Positions 24,191-35,030 of a DNA stretch of 64,000 nucleotides are shown here, piece after piece. The translations under genes and the position numbers were made by a program. Position 1 is the stretch's first letter. Each line of letters begins with the position of its first letter. Origin of the DNA: Nemophila menziesii (Eukaryota > Streptophyta > Magnoliopsida > Boraginales > Hydrophyllaceae); assembly GCA_029959085.1 (NCBI GenBank), contig JARWIR010000031.1:2046001-2110000 (forward strand). Reading direction: 5' to 3'. Under the pieces are notes generated by a model. It made no database searches and had not been told where the DNA came from. It worked only from the letters and a program-made list of their open reading frames with translations.

Positions 24191-25172
24191 AGACCCCAAA
24201 CTCAAAATATTGTCGTCCCGAAAAAATTCTAGAAAAGAAAACTCAAAGGGGCTTAAGTCTAATAAATCAAAAAAAGAGCTATGGAAAAATAATGAATAAA
24301 ATTAAAGAAATTATCGTAACATGCCTCATATATTAATATTTTACAAACTAAATCAAATATACACTTATCAACAAACTATCAACATGATTTAAGTTCAATA
24401 TTAGATTAGCTTCGCAATACACGAAGGATTTTCTCTTAGTCCGCTATTGTGGCTATAGGGTGTTACTCGATCCTATCATAGTTTAAGGTCCATCTAACTA
24501 CTCTCTATTAGTTTAGTCGCTCCAAGATTGCATAGTCAAGCATCATAAGGTCTTTAAGGTTGTAATGTCGGCTTAGGGTAGGTATGATCATATATTTGGA
24601 TGATGTAAAGTGAGATATTGCCCTCTCCTCACTAGCCATCAACGAGTCACCCTAGAGCTTGAGTTACTCTCAAATATTTTCTCACTTTACCCAACTTTCA
24701 ATGCACGTCTTCGCATCCCCAATAACCCAACTGAAACTCGTTATGGTAACCTAAAAATCCACTTTGTCGATCCTTTTGTATATATTTTTTTATTTTGCAA
24801 GTTAGCTATTATTCTCTTTTTGATGTGAAAAGTCATACTACTGTGCTTCAACATTTTTCTTCTTTTCAATATATATATTTTTCTTTTCAGTTTTTTTTCT
24901 TTTACCCCGGTCAAGGGTTACAATATAAGAAAGTGATCAAAAACAAAAATACGTAGCACAAAAACTCACCTAATGATTTTTCATATAATCGTTCCCACCA
25001 CCCAAAACTCGATCTCTAAAGACAAGTGCCTAAGCATCGCGATCCGAGTGCGTGTCATATTGTAACGTCATAAAACCTAAGGGGTATGGCTTGTAATGTG
25101 GATAATATAAAGGACTAGAAAGGCTAGAGAGACTGAGTTGGATAATATAACAATAGAAATGGTATAGGAAAC
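24191..25172 (-). other. Element F 3' UTR, distal part
   Basis: This matches the A/B 3' UTR order in reverse: PPT, the AGTGAG/CTCACT hairpin (24605-24635 region), the GAGCTTGAG arm near 24655, the CTTTGTCG and CCGGTCAAGG inner arms (about 24764 and 24907), and a PPT-like CCCAAAACTCG near 25003. It is cut at 25172 by solo LTR D. Confidence 0.7.
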
Positions 25173-26332
25173 TGATGTCTCCCTATTTGTGATGAATTAA
25201 TCTAGGTTGGAGACATCATTTTTGGTTTATTTAGAAATTTAATCATCGATATTTATTCATATTTTTATATTCTGCCTATTTCTTGTCTTGATTTGATGAT
25301 AATTATTTTTAGAGCATATTTGGTTCAATTGTTTGTTAATTGTGAAGTTTTAAAGATATATGGCAATTAATTAAATTCCAAATCAATTCTAAGAGGTAAG
25401 GGAAAGAATATAATGATGGAAATTTGGAGATAAAGGAAGTAAAACAATAAAATAGGAAAGGAAAATTTGCCAAGTTAATCTGAATTTCAGCAGCTACGTC
25501 CATTATAGTGATAATAACTCACAAACTGCTGGGCATTTAGAAGAATGGTCTAAAGTTAAAGTGTAGAGCTTTTCGATTCAGTCGTTTCGATATAAAGTAG
25601 GCAAAAATTGGAGCAATATTGAAGAAGTTACGGCTAAAACAAGACAGCAACTGTTACTTACCTTTTCTATATTTTAGGAAACGAATTTGATTTGGAAAAG
25701 AGTCCTATTACTTGCACTCTACTCCAAGATTTCGAGTTAGGGTTAGAAAAACCCTATAAATACAGCCTCTATTCAGTATAAACACATCCTTGGCCAATCC
25801 TCAAGCCAAGAGGAAGCTTACAACAAGAGAAGAGAAGTCTGGAAGGAGTTGAGCATCAAAATATGTCTTCACAAGCCTTCAAATTTTTAATTGTTTTATT
25901 TTCTTTCTCTAGTATGAACTAGATTTATTTTAGCTTGATATTTAGCATATGAATATGAACCCTATACTTATTTTACATCTATTCTAATTTGGGATGTCAT
26001 TTACATTTAAATTGAATTTATGTTTTATTCTCTGTTTTATGTGCTTTGACTTATTGTCTGTTTTACTTGCTAGTGCACGAGTATAGGATTACCTTAATAG
26101 TAGTTAGATGGTCACCCAGAAGGGGTGTCTAATTATTGAAACACCACATAAACGTATAGTATGCGGTAGTGATCCTGACGGGCTTGCCTAACTAGATAGC
26201 CATTAGGGTTTGATTTAACCACTGATAATTATTTGCAGGCCAGACTCATCTAAGAACCTAATGGCATAGGAGCACCTTAGTTAAGTCCCCTAGTTATTGT
26301 AAGGTCGCCACCTAAGTCCACCCGTAAGGGGG
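25173..26332 (+). repeat. Solo LTR D (family 3), left portion
   Basis: It starts TGATGTCTCC with a perfect inverted GGAGACATCA about 36 bases on. It is interrupted at 26332 by element C with TSD GGGGG, and resumes at 48313. The outer flanks GAAAC (25168-25172) and CAAAC (48716-48720) are a TSD with one difference. No internal D sequence exists, so this is a solo LTR of about 1.56 kb. Confidence 0.85.
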
Positions 26333-26544
26333 TGATGTCTCCCGATTTGTTCTAATTATTAGCCCTCTGGATACATCCTCTTAGGCGAATAAATGACTTA
26401 TTTGATAGACTTTGAGGCTTATTTGATCATATTTCACTTCCTCCCCTTGGAAATTAACTATTTGCAGAATCTGAGCTTTTGTGCGTAAATTTGACTATTT
26501 TTAATGCAAAGTTAATTGGTTCTTGAATTTCATAAAAGACCAAT
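26333..26544 (+). repeat. 5' LTR of element C, first 212 bases
   Basis: It runs from TGATGTCTCC to the insertion point of B. It matches C's 3' LTR start at 46555. The last five bases, CCAAT (26540-26544), are duplicated at 39362-39366. Confidence 0.92.
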
Positions 26545-28104
26545 TGATGTCTCCCTAATTGTTCTTATTTTCGACCCTTAGGAGACATCATTTTTTGTGT
26601 TTATTTGAATACTTTGATAGACTTTTGAGTTAAAAATACAATAATCCGGAATTTCCATTTTTATTTCTAGTAATTTTGATTTATTAAACTTTTGCGCGTA
26701 ATCTTGTGTATTTTAGTGGAAAGTTTGTAGGTTTTGATTAGTAGCTAGGAATGGAATCCGAGAAGAGAGTCAAAGATCGTGATAAGGAGTCAAGACTTGA
26801 AGATAAATCCCGAAGATATTAATTTTAGAGCTGAAAATCTGTTTTCCAGGCCATATATTGCTGATTTCGAGGTGCTTAAGAGCTGATTTAGTCGCTGACC
26901 TTTGAAGAGAAAACATTCCTTATTGAGTTACGGAACTTTAGCAACTGGAATGAGGTCAATCGGAGTCATAACGAAGCGGGAAAAGCCGTTTTAGTGAAGG
27001 TGTATCAGCAGTTACGGGATTTTGGGCTTAGAATTTGGGCTTGGACATTTAATTAGTGTTTTATTATTAGGTCCAAGACCTAATCCGTTTTTACACTTAT
27101 AAAAGGAACCTTTGACTTCTATTTTTTAGACAATTCACATTCCACAAGATTAAACACCAGAGAGAAGCAACAGAAGGAAGAAAGAAGAAGCTGCAAGAAC
27201 TGGAGAGGGTCTATATCTCCGTTCTCAGTCATTCCAACTCCGGAATTTAGGTTTCTTTCAATTTTAATTTTGTAATCAAATATGAATTCCATTATATTTA
27301 ATTTAGTTTTTCCATTTAATATGAGCTAAACATTTATTAGTGCTTGAGAACAATTAATGGGTGAATCCCAATCTTACTGAATTTCGAATGTTGAATTTGG
27401 GTTTCTATTAAATTAAATTAGATTGGGGCTTTTCCTCTTTTCTATAAATTAAGATTATTTACTGTTTTTAGCGTCATGAACTAGGAACAGGTGTTAGTAT
27501 TAGGCTATTCCAATTAGTGGCAATTGGATCATCCTGACGGAGGGTTTAAATACAGAACCATTTATTCAATCTAGGATAGAAGCTACTGATTCTGACAAAC
27601 TTAGCTAATTCTAGGGCCAATGAGGTAATAAAACTTAAACATCCAAAAGTGGATCATATTTACCCTGACGGGACTAGTGACACTCTAGGATCGCCTTATA
27701 GTCCACCCTGACGGGGGTATAAGGAATTTAGAATCCCGACCATTGTAATTGACCAATTTAGCCCTTAAACAACATAAGTTAGGAAATAGGATTAGGAGGA
27801 TCCTTGCGTTCTCAAGTGCTACTTCTCATACTGCGTTTTACATCATTTTATTTGCGTCTTAGCTTTTATTTGCATTTTAATAATTGTCTTTCATTTACTT
27901 AGCATTAATACAAAACCAATCAAACATATTTACTTTACTTGTTTTCATAAGTGCAATCAATCATTAATAGTTAAGCATTGTAGTCAACCATCTCGTCCTT
28001 GGAACGAATCTGTTTTATCAATTATACTACTTGGGACAACCGTACACTTGCGGTTGTGTTTCGATTATTTATTGCATATTTTTAGAACACACAAAGGACC
28101 ACCA
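26545..28104 (+). repeat. 5' LTR of element B (family 1)
   Basis: It runs from TGATGTCTCC to GGACCACCA. TATAAAAG lies at 27098-27105. It is nearly identical to 37800-39361 and clearly homologous to A's LTR. It contains the tip inverted repeat (26545-26554 with 26581-26590). Confidence 0.96.
27098..27105 (+). promoter_or_regulatory. TATA box candidate in B's 5' LTR
   Basis: TATAAAAG lies in the middle of the LTR, at the expected U3/R border. The same site appears in B's 3' LTR (38353-38360) and in the solo LTR at 17041. It is followed about 100 bases on by the purine-rich GAACTGGAGAGGGTCTATATC block shared by all family 1 copies. Confidence 0.6.
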
Positions 28105-28110
28105 AGTTTT

Positions 28111-28128
28111 TGGCGCCGCTGCCGGGGA
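28111..28128 (+). promoter_or_regulatory. Primer binding site of element B (tRNA-Asp-like)
   Basis: TGGCGCCGCTGCCGGGGA begins six bases after the LTR. It is identical to the sites of A and C and differs by one base from the complement of plant tRNA-Asp as I recall it. Confidence 0.8.
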
Positions 28129-28241
28129 CGGTAGCGTGTGACCACGGTGTTTACCTTTAGTGATAGTTGCATTTATTTTTATTTTATCAGTTTTACGCTT
28201 TTTTGTTTGTTCATTTCTTTTCAGGTTCTTAGGTTTGGTGT

Positions 28242-29264
28242 ATGCGAAGAAGACTATTTAAGGATCTAGAGCCAACACCTCCGATCCTTAATAATCCAGA
28301 ACCGTTGATCAGACTTGCTAACAAGAGGAGAAGAGAACAAGAAGCTTTAGAAGTAGAAGAGTTAGTTAACAGAATGGAGAATATCAATCTTCAGAATCAA
28401 CAGAATAATGAACAAGGTCAGCTAGGTGCAAATGACCAACCTTTAGCTCCAGGCATTATTCCTCAAGTTCAACCACTAAATCCTAATCCTCAAGTTCAGA
28501 TAGTGATGAATCAAGATCCGTGGTTTGTTAATGGTCCACCAGAAGCTCCTTTCCGTGCCCCTGCTATAGGAGTAGGTGCTCCAAATATAGATGTTCCAAG
28601 ATTTCGTCCAGACTCGGGTATGTTAGCTCAATTCCAAAACTTTGGAAATTTTCGTGGTAGACCAGGAGAAGATCCTATCCGAGCCGTCCAGAAATTTAAG
28701 CAGATATGTGATTCTTACATCACACAAGGAGTTTCAAAAGAACAGATGTACTATGCTGTGTTTCGATTTTTCGTTATAGATGGAGCAAGTGAATGTCACG
28801 ATACGCAAGATCCTACGAAGATAACAAATTGGGACCAATTAGAAACTGCTTTCTTTGAAAGGTTTTACCCAAGTAACATGAGGTTAGATGATCAGCTTGA
28901 ATTAACACATTTCCGTCAAGAGTATGATGAAACCTTGGGTAAGAGTTGGACAAGATTTCAGATGTGTTTACGAAGGGTTCCCGATCATGGCTTTACAGAA
29001 CAACAACAACTAAAAATATTTTACAAAGGCCTTGATGGAGCTTCGAGAGAGAAGTTGGATTTATTATGTGGTGCAGGTTTTCTTCAAGTTCAACCCATGT
29101 ATGCTAAAATCATTTTGGAAAGAACAGTCAAGAATGAAGTTGGGTGGAATTCAGTAAGAACACCGGTTAAAGGAGTGAATAATGTTAATATGGAAGAAAA
29201 ATTTGCTACGCTTGAGAATAAGATTCAAAATACTATAGAGCAACAATTGAAACAACTACTTTAG
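28242..29264 (+). pseudogene. gag: Element B gag, N-terminal part
   Basis: This 340-residue open part begins MRRRLFKDLEPT, as in A. It contains the gag core (EWHDTQDP is ECHDTQDP here; FYPSNMRLDDQ; RFQMCLRRVPDHG). It ends prematurely because one base is missing compared with A at QQLKQL (about 29256), which shifts the frame through the zinc-knuckle region until about 29366, where an extra base restores it. In that window the second Cys of the knuckle also reads Ser (CSIS instead of CSIC). The product would package RNA; this copy likely cannot. Confidence 0.88.
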
Positions 29265-29345
29265 CTGTAAAGGAAGGATTTTTGGGTAAAAAGGTAGCTG
29301 TTCAAGTTGCGCAAGAGGTTTATATGTGTTCGATTTCCAGGGTAG

Positions 29346-30785
29346 ATGATCATGATGAGGAAAGTTGTCCGAAATAACCAAGAGCCTGTGATGTTTGTGT
29401 CCAATAGAGGTAACTTCAATTCAAGTGGTAATGGATATCAGCCTAACAGAAACCATCCTGGGTTTCAATACTCAAATCCTAATGGGGCAGCCAATCCTAC
29501 ATATGTATATCAGCCGCGTCCCCAAGGAAACAATTACAATCCAAGACCACACAACAATTATCAAGGAGGACAGAAGCAGGGTAATTATGTACAAAGACAA
29601 GCTCCTCAGAATACTTACGATGAAACCATGAACCAAAAAGCCTTACCTGCCCATCCACAAGAAGGAGTAGTTACCCTTCAGAAAGCAGTTGAAAGTTTAA
29701 TTGCTCTTCAAACACAAGCTATGGAACGTCAACAAGCGTCTGAAGCAAATATGAAATTAATACAAAATCAAATGGATAAATTTGCGAAACAGCTTAATCA
29801 GCGTCCACAAGGGCAACTCCCTAGTGACACAAAAAATCCGAGACAACGTGAAGATTGCAAAGCTGTTACATTAAGAAGTGGTAAGAACCTTCCTCCACCT
29901 CCTTTTCCCGTTATGAAAGAGAAATAAGTTCCAAGAAAAGAAAAGGAAGTGTGTGAGAAAGAGAAAGAGAAAGATAGTGAGGTTGAAGAAATAGTGAGGC
30001 CAAGTGAAGCTCCGAAAAAGAAAGATGATATTGTGATCAATCGCCCTCCACCACCGTTTCCATCTCGAGTTCAGAAAAAGGGTGATTTGGGTGATTTTCA
30101 GAAATTCTTTAATAGGGTGAAGGGTCTGAGTATTAATATTCCGTTACTAGAGGCTATTCGAGATATTCCTAAGTATACAAAGTTTTTGAAGAGGACCCTC
30201 ACTAACAAAAGGCCTTATTGTGATAATGAGATGATTGGTCTTCCTGAAGAGTGTAGCGCGATTTGCCAGAGTAAATTACCTCCAAAGTTAGTTGATCCTG
30301 GGAGTTTCACGATTCCGATATCGATTGGAGAAGAATGGAAAGGAAAAACTCTATGTGATTTGGGTGCAATCATCAATTTGATGCCCAAATCGATCTTTGA
30401 TAAGCTAAAAATTGGAGAAGCAAGACCCACTTCTATGGTCTTGCAAATGGCGGACAGGTCTCTTGCACATCCTGAAGGCCGAATTGAGGACGTCCTCGTT
30501 AAGGCAGGTACACTTATATTTCCTGTTGATTTCGTAATACTTGAGTACGATGCAGATAGAAATGTCCCTATTATTTTGGGTAGACCATTCCTAGCTACAG
30601 GGCGTACACTAATCGATGTAGAGAACAGCGAGTTAACGATGAGGATACAAGACGAGGAAGTCAAATTCAATGTATTTCGAGCTATGAAATTTCCAGATTC
30701 TCAGGAAGATTGCTTCAGAATGGATGTAGTTGAGCAAGCATCGCAAGAGGTATTTAATTGCTTAAATTTTGATGATATTTTGTAG
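29346..30785 (+). pseudogene. pro: Element B gag end and protease
   Basis: This is in the same frame as the gag start. It contains the Gln/Asn-rich spacer, AVTLRSGKNLPPPPFPV, and the aspartic protease with CDLGAI (A has CDLGAS) and ILGRPFLATGRTLID. It is interrupted by TAA at 29925-29927, where A has GAA, and closed by TAG at 30783-30785, where A has CAG. Apart from these stops the reading is continuous and close to A's. Confidence 0.88.
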
Positions 30786-33700
30786 GCTGCGTTAACATTA
30801 GACTTGCCTGAGATGATGGAAGAGCTTGCCGAAACAGTGGCAGCTCTCAATTCTGAAAATCCGAAGTATAGGCGTCCTGCCTATGAACCTGTGAGAGAAC
30901 CGAGGGAGATTGTTCCTAAAAAGAAGCCTTCAATTGAATCTCCTCTGGAATTGGAAGAAAAACCATTGCCAGCACACTTGAGGTATGCATATTTAGGTAC
31001 TGATGAAACTCTACCTGTTATTGTTTCAGCTAATTTAACAGGTCCTTAAGAAGATAAACTGTTGCGTGTGTTGAGAGCCAACAAAGAAGCAATAGGTTGG
31101 ACAATTGCTGACATCAAAGGCATTAGTCCATCCTATTGTCAACATAAAATTATACTTGAAGATAATAACGCACGCTTAGTTGAAGGTCAAAGAAGATTAA
31201 TGCCTGTTATGAAGGATGTAGTGAAGAAAGAAGTGATCAAGCTTTTAGATGCGGGGATTATTTATCCCATTTCGAGTAGTGAATGGGTGAGCCCAGTTCA
31301 GTGTGTACCGAAGAAAGGAGGAATGACAACAGTTCTGAATGATAAAAATGAATCGATCCCTTCAAGAACGGTAGTTGGATGGAGAGTTTGCATGGACTAC
31401 AGAAAGCTGAACAAGGCCACCAGAAAAGATCATTTCCCTTTGCCCTTCATCGATCAAATGTTAGATAAATTTAGCCGGAAGGGAATATTACTGTTTCTTG
31501 GATGGCTACTCCGGGTACAATCAGATTTACGTGGTTCCAGAAGATCAACATAAGATGACCTTTACATGCCCATTTGGTACTTTTGCATATCGTAGAATGC
31601 CATTTGGGTTATGTAACGCTCCTGCTACTTTTCAAAGATGTATGATGGCCATCTTCTGGGATATGATCGATAATTTCCTTGATGTGTTTATGGATGATTT
31701 CTCCGTGTTTGGTGATGATTTTGATAAATGTTTAGATAACTTGGAGAAAGTGTTAGTAAGATGCAAGGAAACAGATTTGGTGCTCAACTGGGAGAAGTGT
31801 CATTTCATGGTTTGCGAAGGTATTGTTCTGGGTCACAAAGTTTCGAGTGCTGGGTTAGAGGTTGATAGAGCGAAGATAGAGGTAATTAAAACTCTTCCCC
31901 CTCCTGTTTCTGTAAAAGGGGTAAGGAGTTTTCTTGGCCATGCTGGCTTTTATAGGCGGTTCATTAAAGATTTTTCTAAGATTGCTAAACCATTATGCAA
32001 CTTACTCGAAAAGGACTCCGAATTCCTTTTTGATGAAGTTTGTTTAGCGGCCTTCAAGGCAATCAAAGAAAAGCTTATCTCTGCTCCTATAGTATTACCT
32101 CCAGATTGGAACTTACCGTTTCAGGTTATGTGTGATGCGAGTGATTTGTGTATGGGAGCTATATTGGGACAGAAAAGAGAAGGTTTTTCATTCGATTTAC
32201 TATGCTAGTAAAACTTTTAGTGGTGCTCAGATTAATTACACAGTTACAGAAAAGGAGTTGCTAGCAGTCGTGTATTCATTTGATAAATTTCGCTCTTATC
32301 TTCTTGGAGCGAAAGTTATTGTTTATACAGATCATTCCGCGATCAGATTTCTTATGGAAAAGAAAGATGCGAAACCAAGGTTAATCAGGTGGGTGTTATT
32401 GCTTCAAGAGTTCGATTTAGAGATCAAAGATAGAAAGGGTTGTGAGAATCAGGTTGCAGATCATCTATCGCGTTTAGAGGGTTCAGAGATGAATAGTGGT
32501 ACTGAAGCGGTTAGAGAAGAGTTTCCTGATGAGAGTTTATTCGTTGTTCGAGATTATGAAGCTCCGTGGTATGCAGACATAGCGAATTTAGTGGTGAGTG
32601 GTGTTTTTCCGGAAGGTTCTACTTATCAAGAAAGAAAGAGGTTAGCTCATCGTGCTAGACAGTTCTTTTGGGAGGATCCTTTCCTCTACAAAGTTTGTGC
32701 TGACCAAATTATACGAAGATGTGTAGCAACGGAGGAAACTGAAGCCATTATAGCTGGGTGCCATGATTCATTATATGGAGGACATTTCAAGGGAGATAGA
32801 ACTGCTGCGAAGGTATTACAATCAGGTTTTTACTGGCCTTCTCTTGTTAAAGATTGTCATGAATATGTTAAGAAATGCACGAGATGCCAGTTTACCGGAA
32901 ACATATCAAAGAGGGATGAGATGCCACGTAATAATGTATTAGAAGTTGAGATATTCGATGTTTGGGGTATAGATTTTATGGGTCCTTTCGTTCCTTCAAA
33001 TGGTAACCTCTACATCTTATTAGCCGTTGATTATGTATCTAAGTGGGTAGAAGCGGTGGCTTTACCTACCAATGATTCACGAGTGGTGATCAAGTTCTTG
33101 AAATCACATATTTTCACTAGACATGGCACACCTAGAGTAATTATTAGCGATGGGGGATCTCATTTCGTTAATAAATATCTGAAGACTGTTCTAGAGAAGT
33201 ATGGAGTAAGACACAGTGTATCTACTGCATATCATCCACAATCCAATGGTCAAGCTGAAGTTTCGAATCGTGAAGTTAATTCAATTCTAGAGAAAATCGT
33301 TGGTCCTACAAGAAAAGATTGGTCAATGAAGTTAGATGATGCGTTGTGGGCCTATCGTACTGCGTTCAAAACTCCAGTTGGTGAATCTCCTTATCGTATG
33401 GTGTATGGTAAGGCTTGTCACTTACCTTTAGAGCTTGAAATGGGTGCCTATTGGGCGATTGCGCAGCTGAACTTAGATCCTATCTTAGCCGGAAAGAATC
33501 GTATGATGAAGCTTAACGAACTTGACGAATTCCGATTGCATGCTTATGAAAATGCCAAAATTTACAAAGAAAACACGAAGAAATGGCATGACAATCGGAT
33601 TCGTACAAAGAACTTTGAAGTGGGGCAAAGAGTATTGAAATATAGTTCAAAGTTCAGCAATTATCCGGGTAAGTTAAGATCTAAGTGGTCAGGTCCATAC

Positions 33701-33871
33701 ATTGTGACCAAAGTTACACCTCATGGAGCTATAGAAATAGAACATCCGCTAGAGAACCGTACCTTTATGGTGAACAGTCATAGATTAAAGATATACCATG
33801 GAGGTGAAGATACCAACCGCTCGGAAGATCCACATCCCGGAGAGGTCATGTACCTCATGGAGGCTCCTTAG
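30786..33871 (+). pseudogene. pol: Element B pol: RT, RNase H, integrase (frameshifted)
   Basis: The linker and RT start in the gag frame, with TAA at 31047-31049 (CAA in A). The frame changes near 31480 inside the RT palm, so that LDKLAGREYYCFLDG is lost. RT continues at 31498-32208 with FMDDFSVFGDD, then shifts again near 32185 in RNase H. The last frame to 33871 carries RNase H TEKELLA, YTDHSA and VADHLS. It then has the complete integrase: His/Cys finger, D in [10 protein letters not shown] in IISDGG, E in NGQAEV, and the GPY/F module. The encoded enzymes would copy and insert the element, but this copy cannot make them as one polyprotein. Confidence 0.9.
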
Positions 33872-34104
33872 AAGCATGAGGTAACCCGTCGAGCTTAACG
33901 ACGTTAAACAAAAGCCAATTCTCTGTATATTAGTTGAGTTTTTCAATTTTTGCAATTTAGAATAGCTTGATTTTCGTAATTTTAGTGTTTATTATTAAGA
34001 AATGAGGAAGGGTAGTTGTTTTTGATGATTTCAGGGGTAAAAAGGTCATGAGTTTGGGGTCGATAAGGCGAAAATAGGAGAAAAGTAGGTTGGATGTCCA
34101 GGAG

Positions 34105-34650
34105 AAACCGGGTACCCGGTTTCGCAAAAACCGGGAACCCGGTTTTGGAGCTGGTACCAACCTTTTAAATGCAACACTTGGCGTCTTGGTTCACGACACA
34201 GCGTCGGAACCGGGTACCCGGATTTTCGAAACCGGGAACCCGGTTTTGGTGCTGTAACTTCTGAAAATCTCTGACCCAGCGTCTTGTTGGCTCGCGTTTT
34301 GCTGCGTTTTGATTCGCGCCATCGACACAAAACCGGGAACCCGCATTTGGCAAAACCGGGTACCCGGCTTCGGAGCTGTAATATTCCAGAAATTCTGACC
34401 CGGCGTTTTGGGTTCTTGCGTTTTGGCGCGTCTTGACTCGCGCCATCGAGAAATTCCGGGTACCCGCATTCTACAAAACCGGGAACCCGGTTTCGGCGAG
34501 TGAAATCTCTGACCCGGCGTCTTGGGGTCCAGCGTTTTGGTGCGTTTTTTTAAAAAAAAAAAATCATTATGTTATTTTTCCGCGCCGTCACGGCGACGCG
34601 GAACCGGGAACCCGGATTTTCGAAACCGGGAACCCGGTTTGATGGCTGTG
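34105..34650. repeat. Array of GC-rich palindromes between pol and ORF3 of B
   Basis: Roughly five imperfect units of 100-150 bases each hold two palindromic words about 25 bases apart. Examples are AAACCGGGTACCCGGTTT at 34105-34122 (perfect) and AAACCGGGAACCCGGTTT at 34128-34145 (one central mismatch). Further copies start near 34206, 34228, 34330, 34352, 34455, 34476, 34602 and 34624. Between pairs lies a recurring GACCCGGCGTCTTGG ... GCGTTTTG segment. One more word occurs in the 3' UTR at about 37149-37165. Confidence 0.9.
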
Positions 34651-35030
34651 ATGTCGGTTTTGAGTGTTTTAACCTAGTTTTCTTAGCCTCTTCTGCAAGT
34701 TTTTACCTAAAACGCACCAGTAGCCTCCCCACCTCCGAAATTCATCAACAAGAACACTATATATCATCAAATCCTACCCTCTTTCACCACAAAAACATAA
34801 AATCAACTCACCTCCTCTCCAAAATAACATCAAATCCTTAGTTTTTCCCAAGATTTTTCTTCACCCAATCATTAAATTAAACCCAATTCTTTCTTCTCCC
34901 ATCCAAATTAAACAAGACCCATCTCATATTACACCTAGTTCTTCAATTCCTAAGCCTCAAAACATCAAAATTCTAAACTTTTTCTCTAAGTTTTTCATTA
35001 TTTGAAGTTTTGAGTTTGGGGTGGAAAAAG

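Noticed and set aside
30215..30670. 151-residue minus-strand ORF opposite the protease of B
   Set aside because: It is an antisense shadow of a clearly coding region; similar shadows occur opposite A and C.
34046..34469. Overlapping Arg/Pro-rich minus-strand ORFs over the palindrome array
   Set aside because: They are by-products of the repeated GC-rich words, which are near-symmetric on both strands.
34105..34650. Regularly spaced repeats resembling a CRISPR array
   Set aside because: Repeats are palindromic pairs in unequal units inside a plant retrotransposon, the spacers are themselves related, and there are no cas genes.
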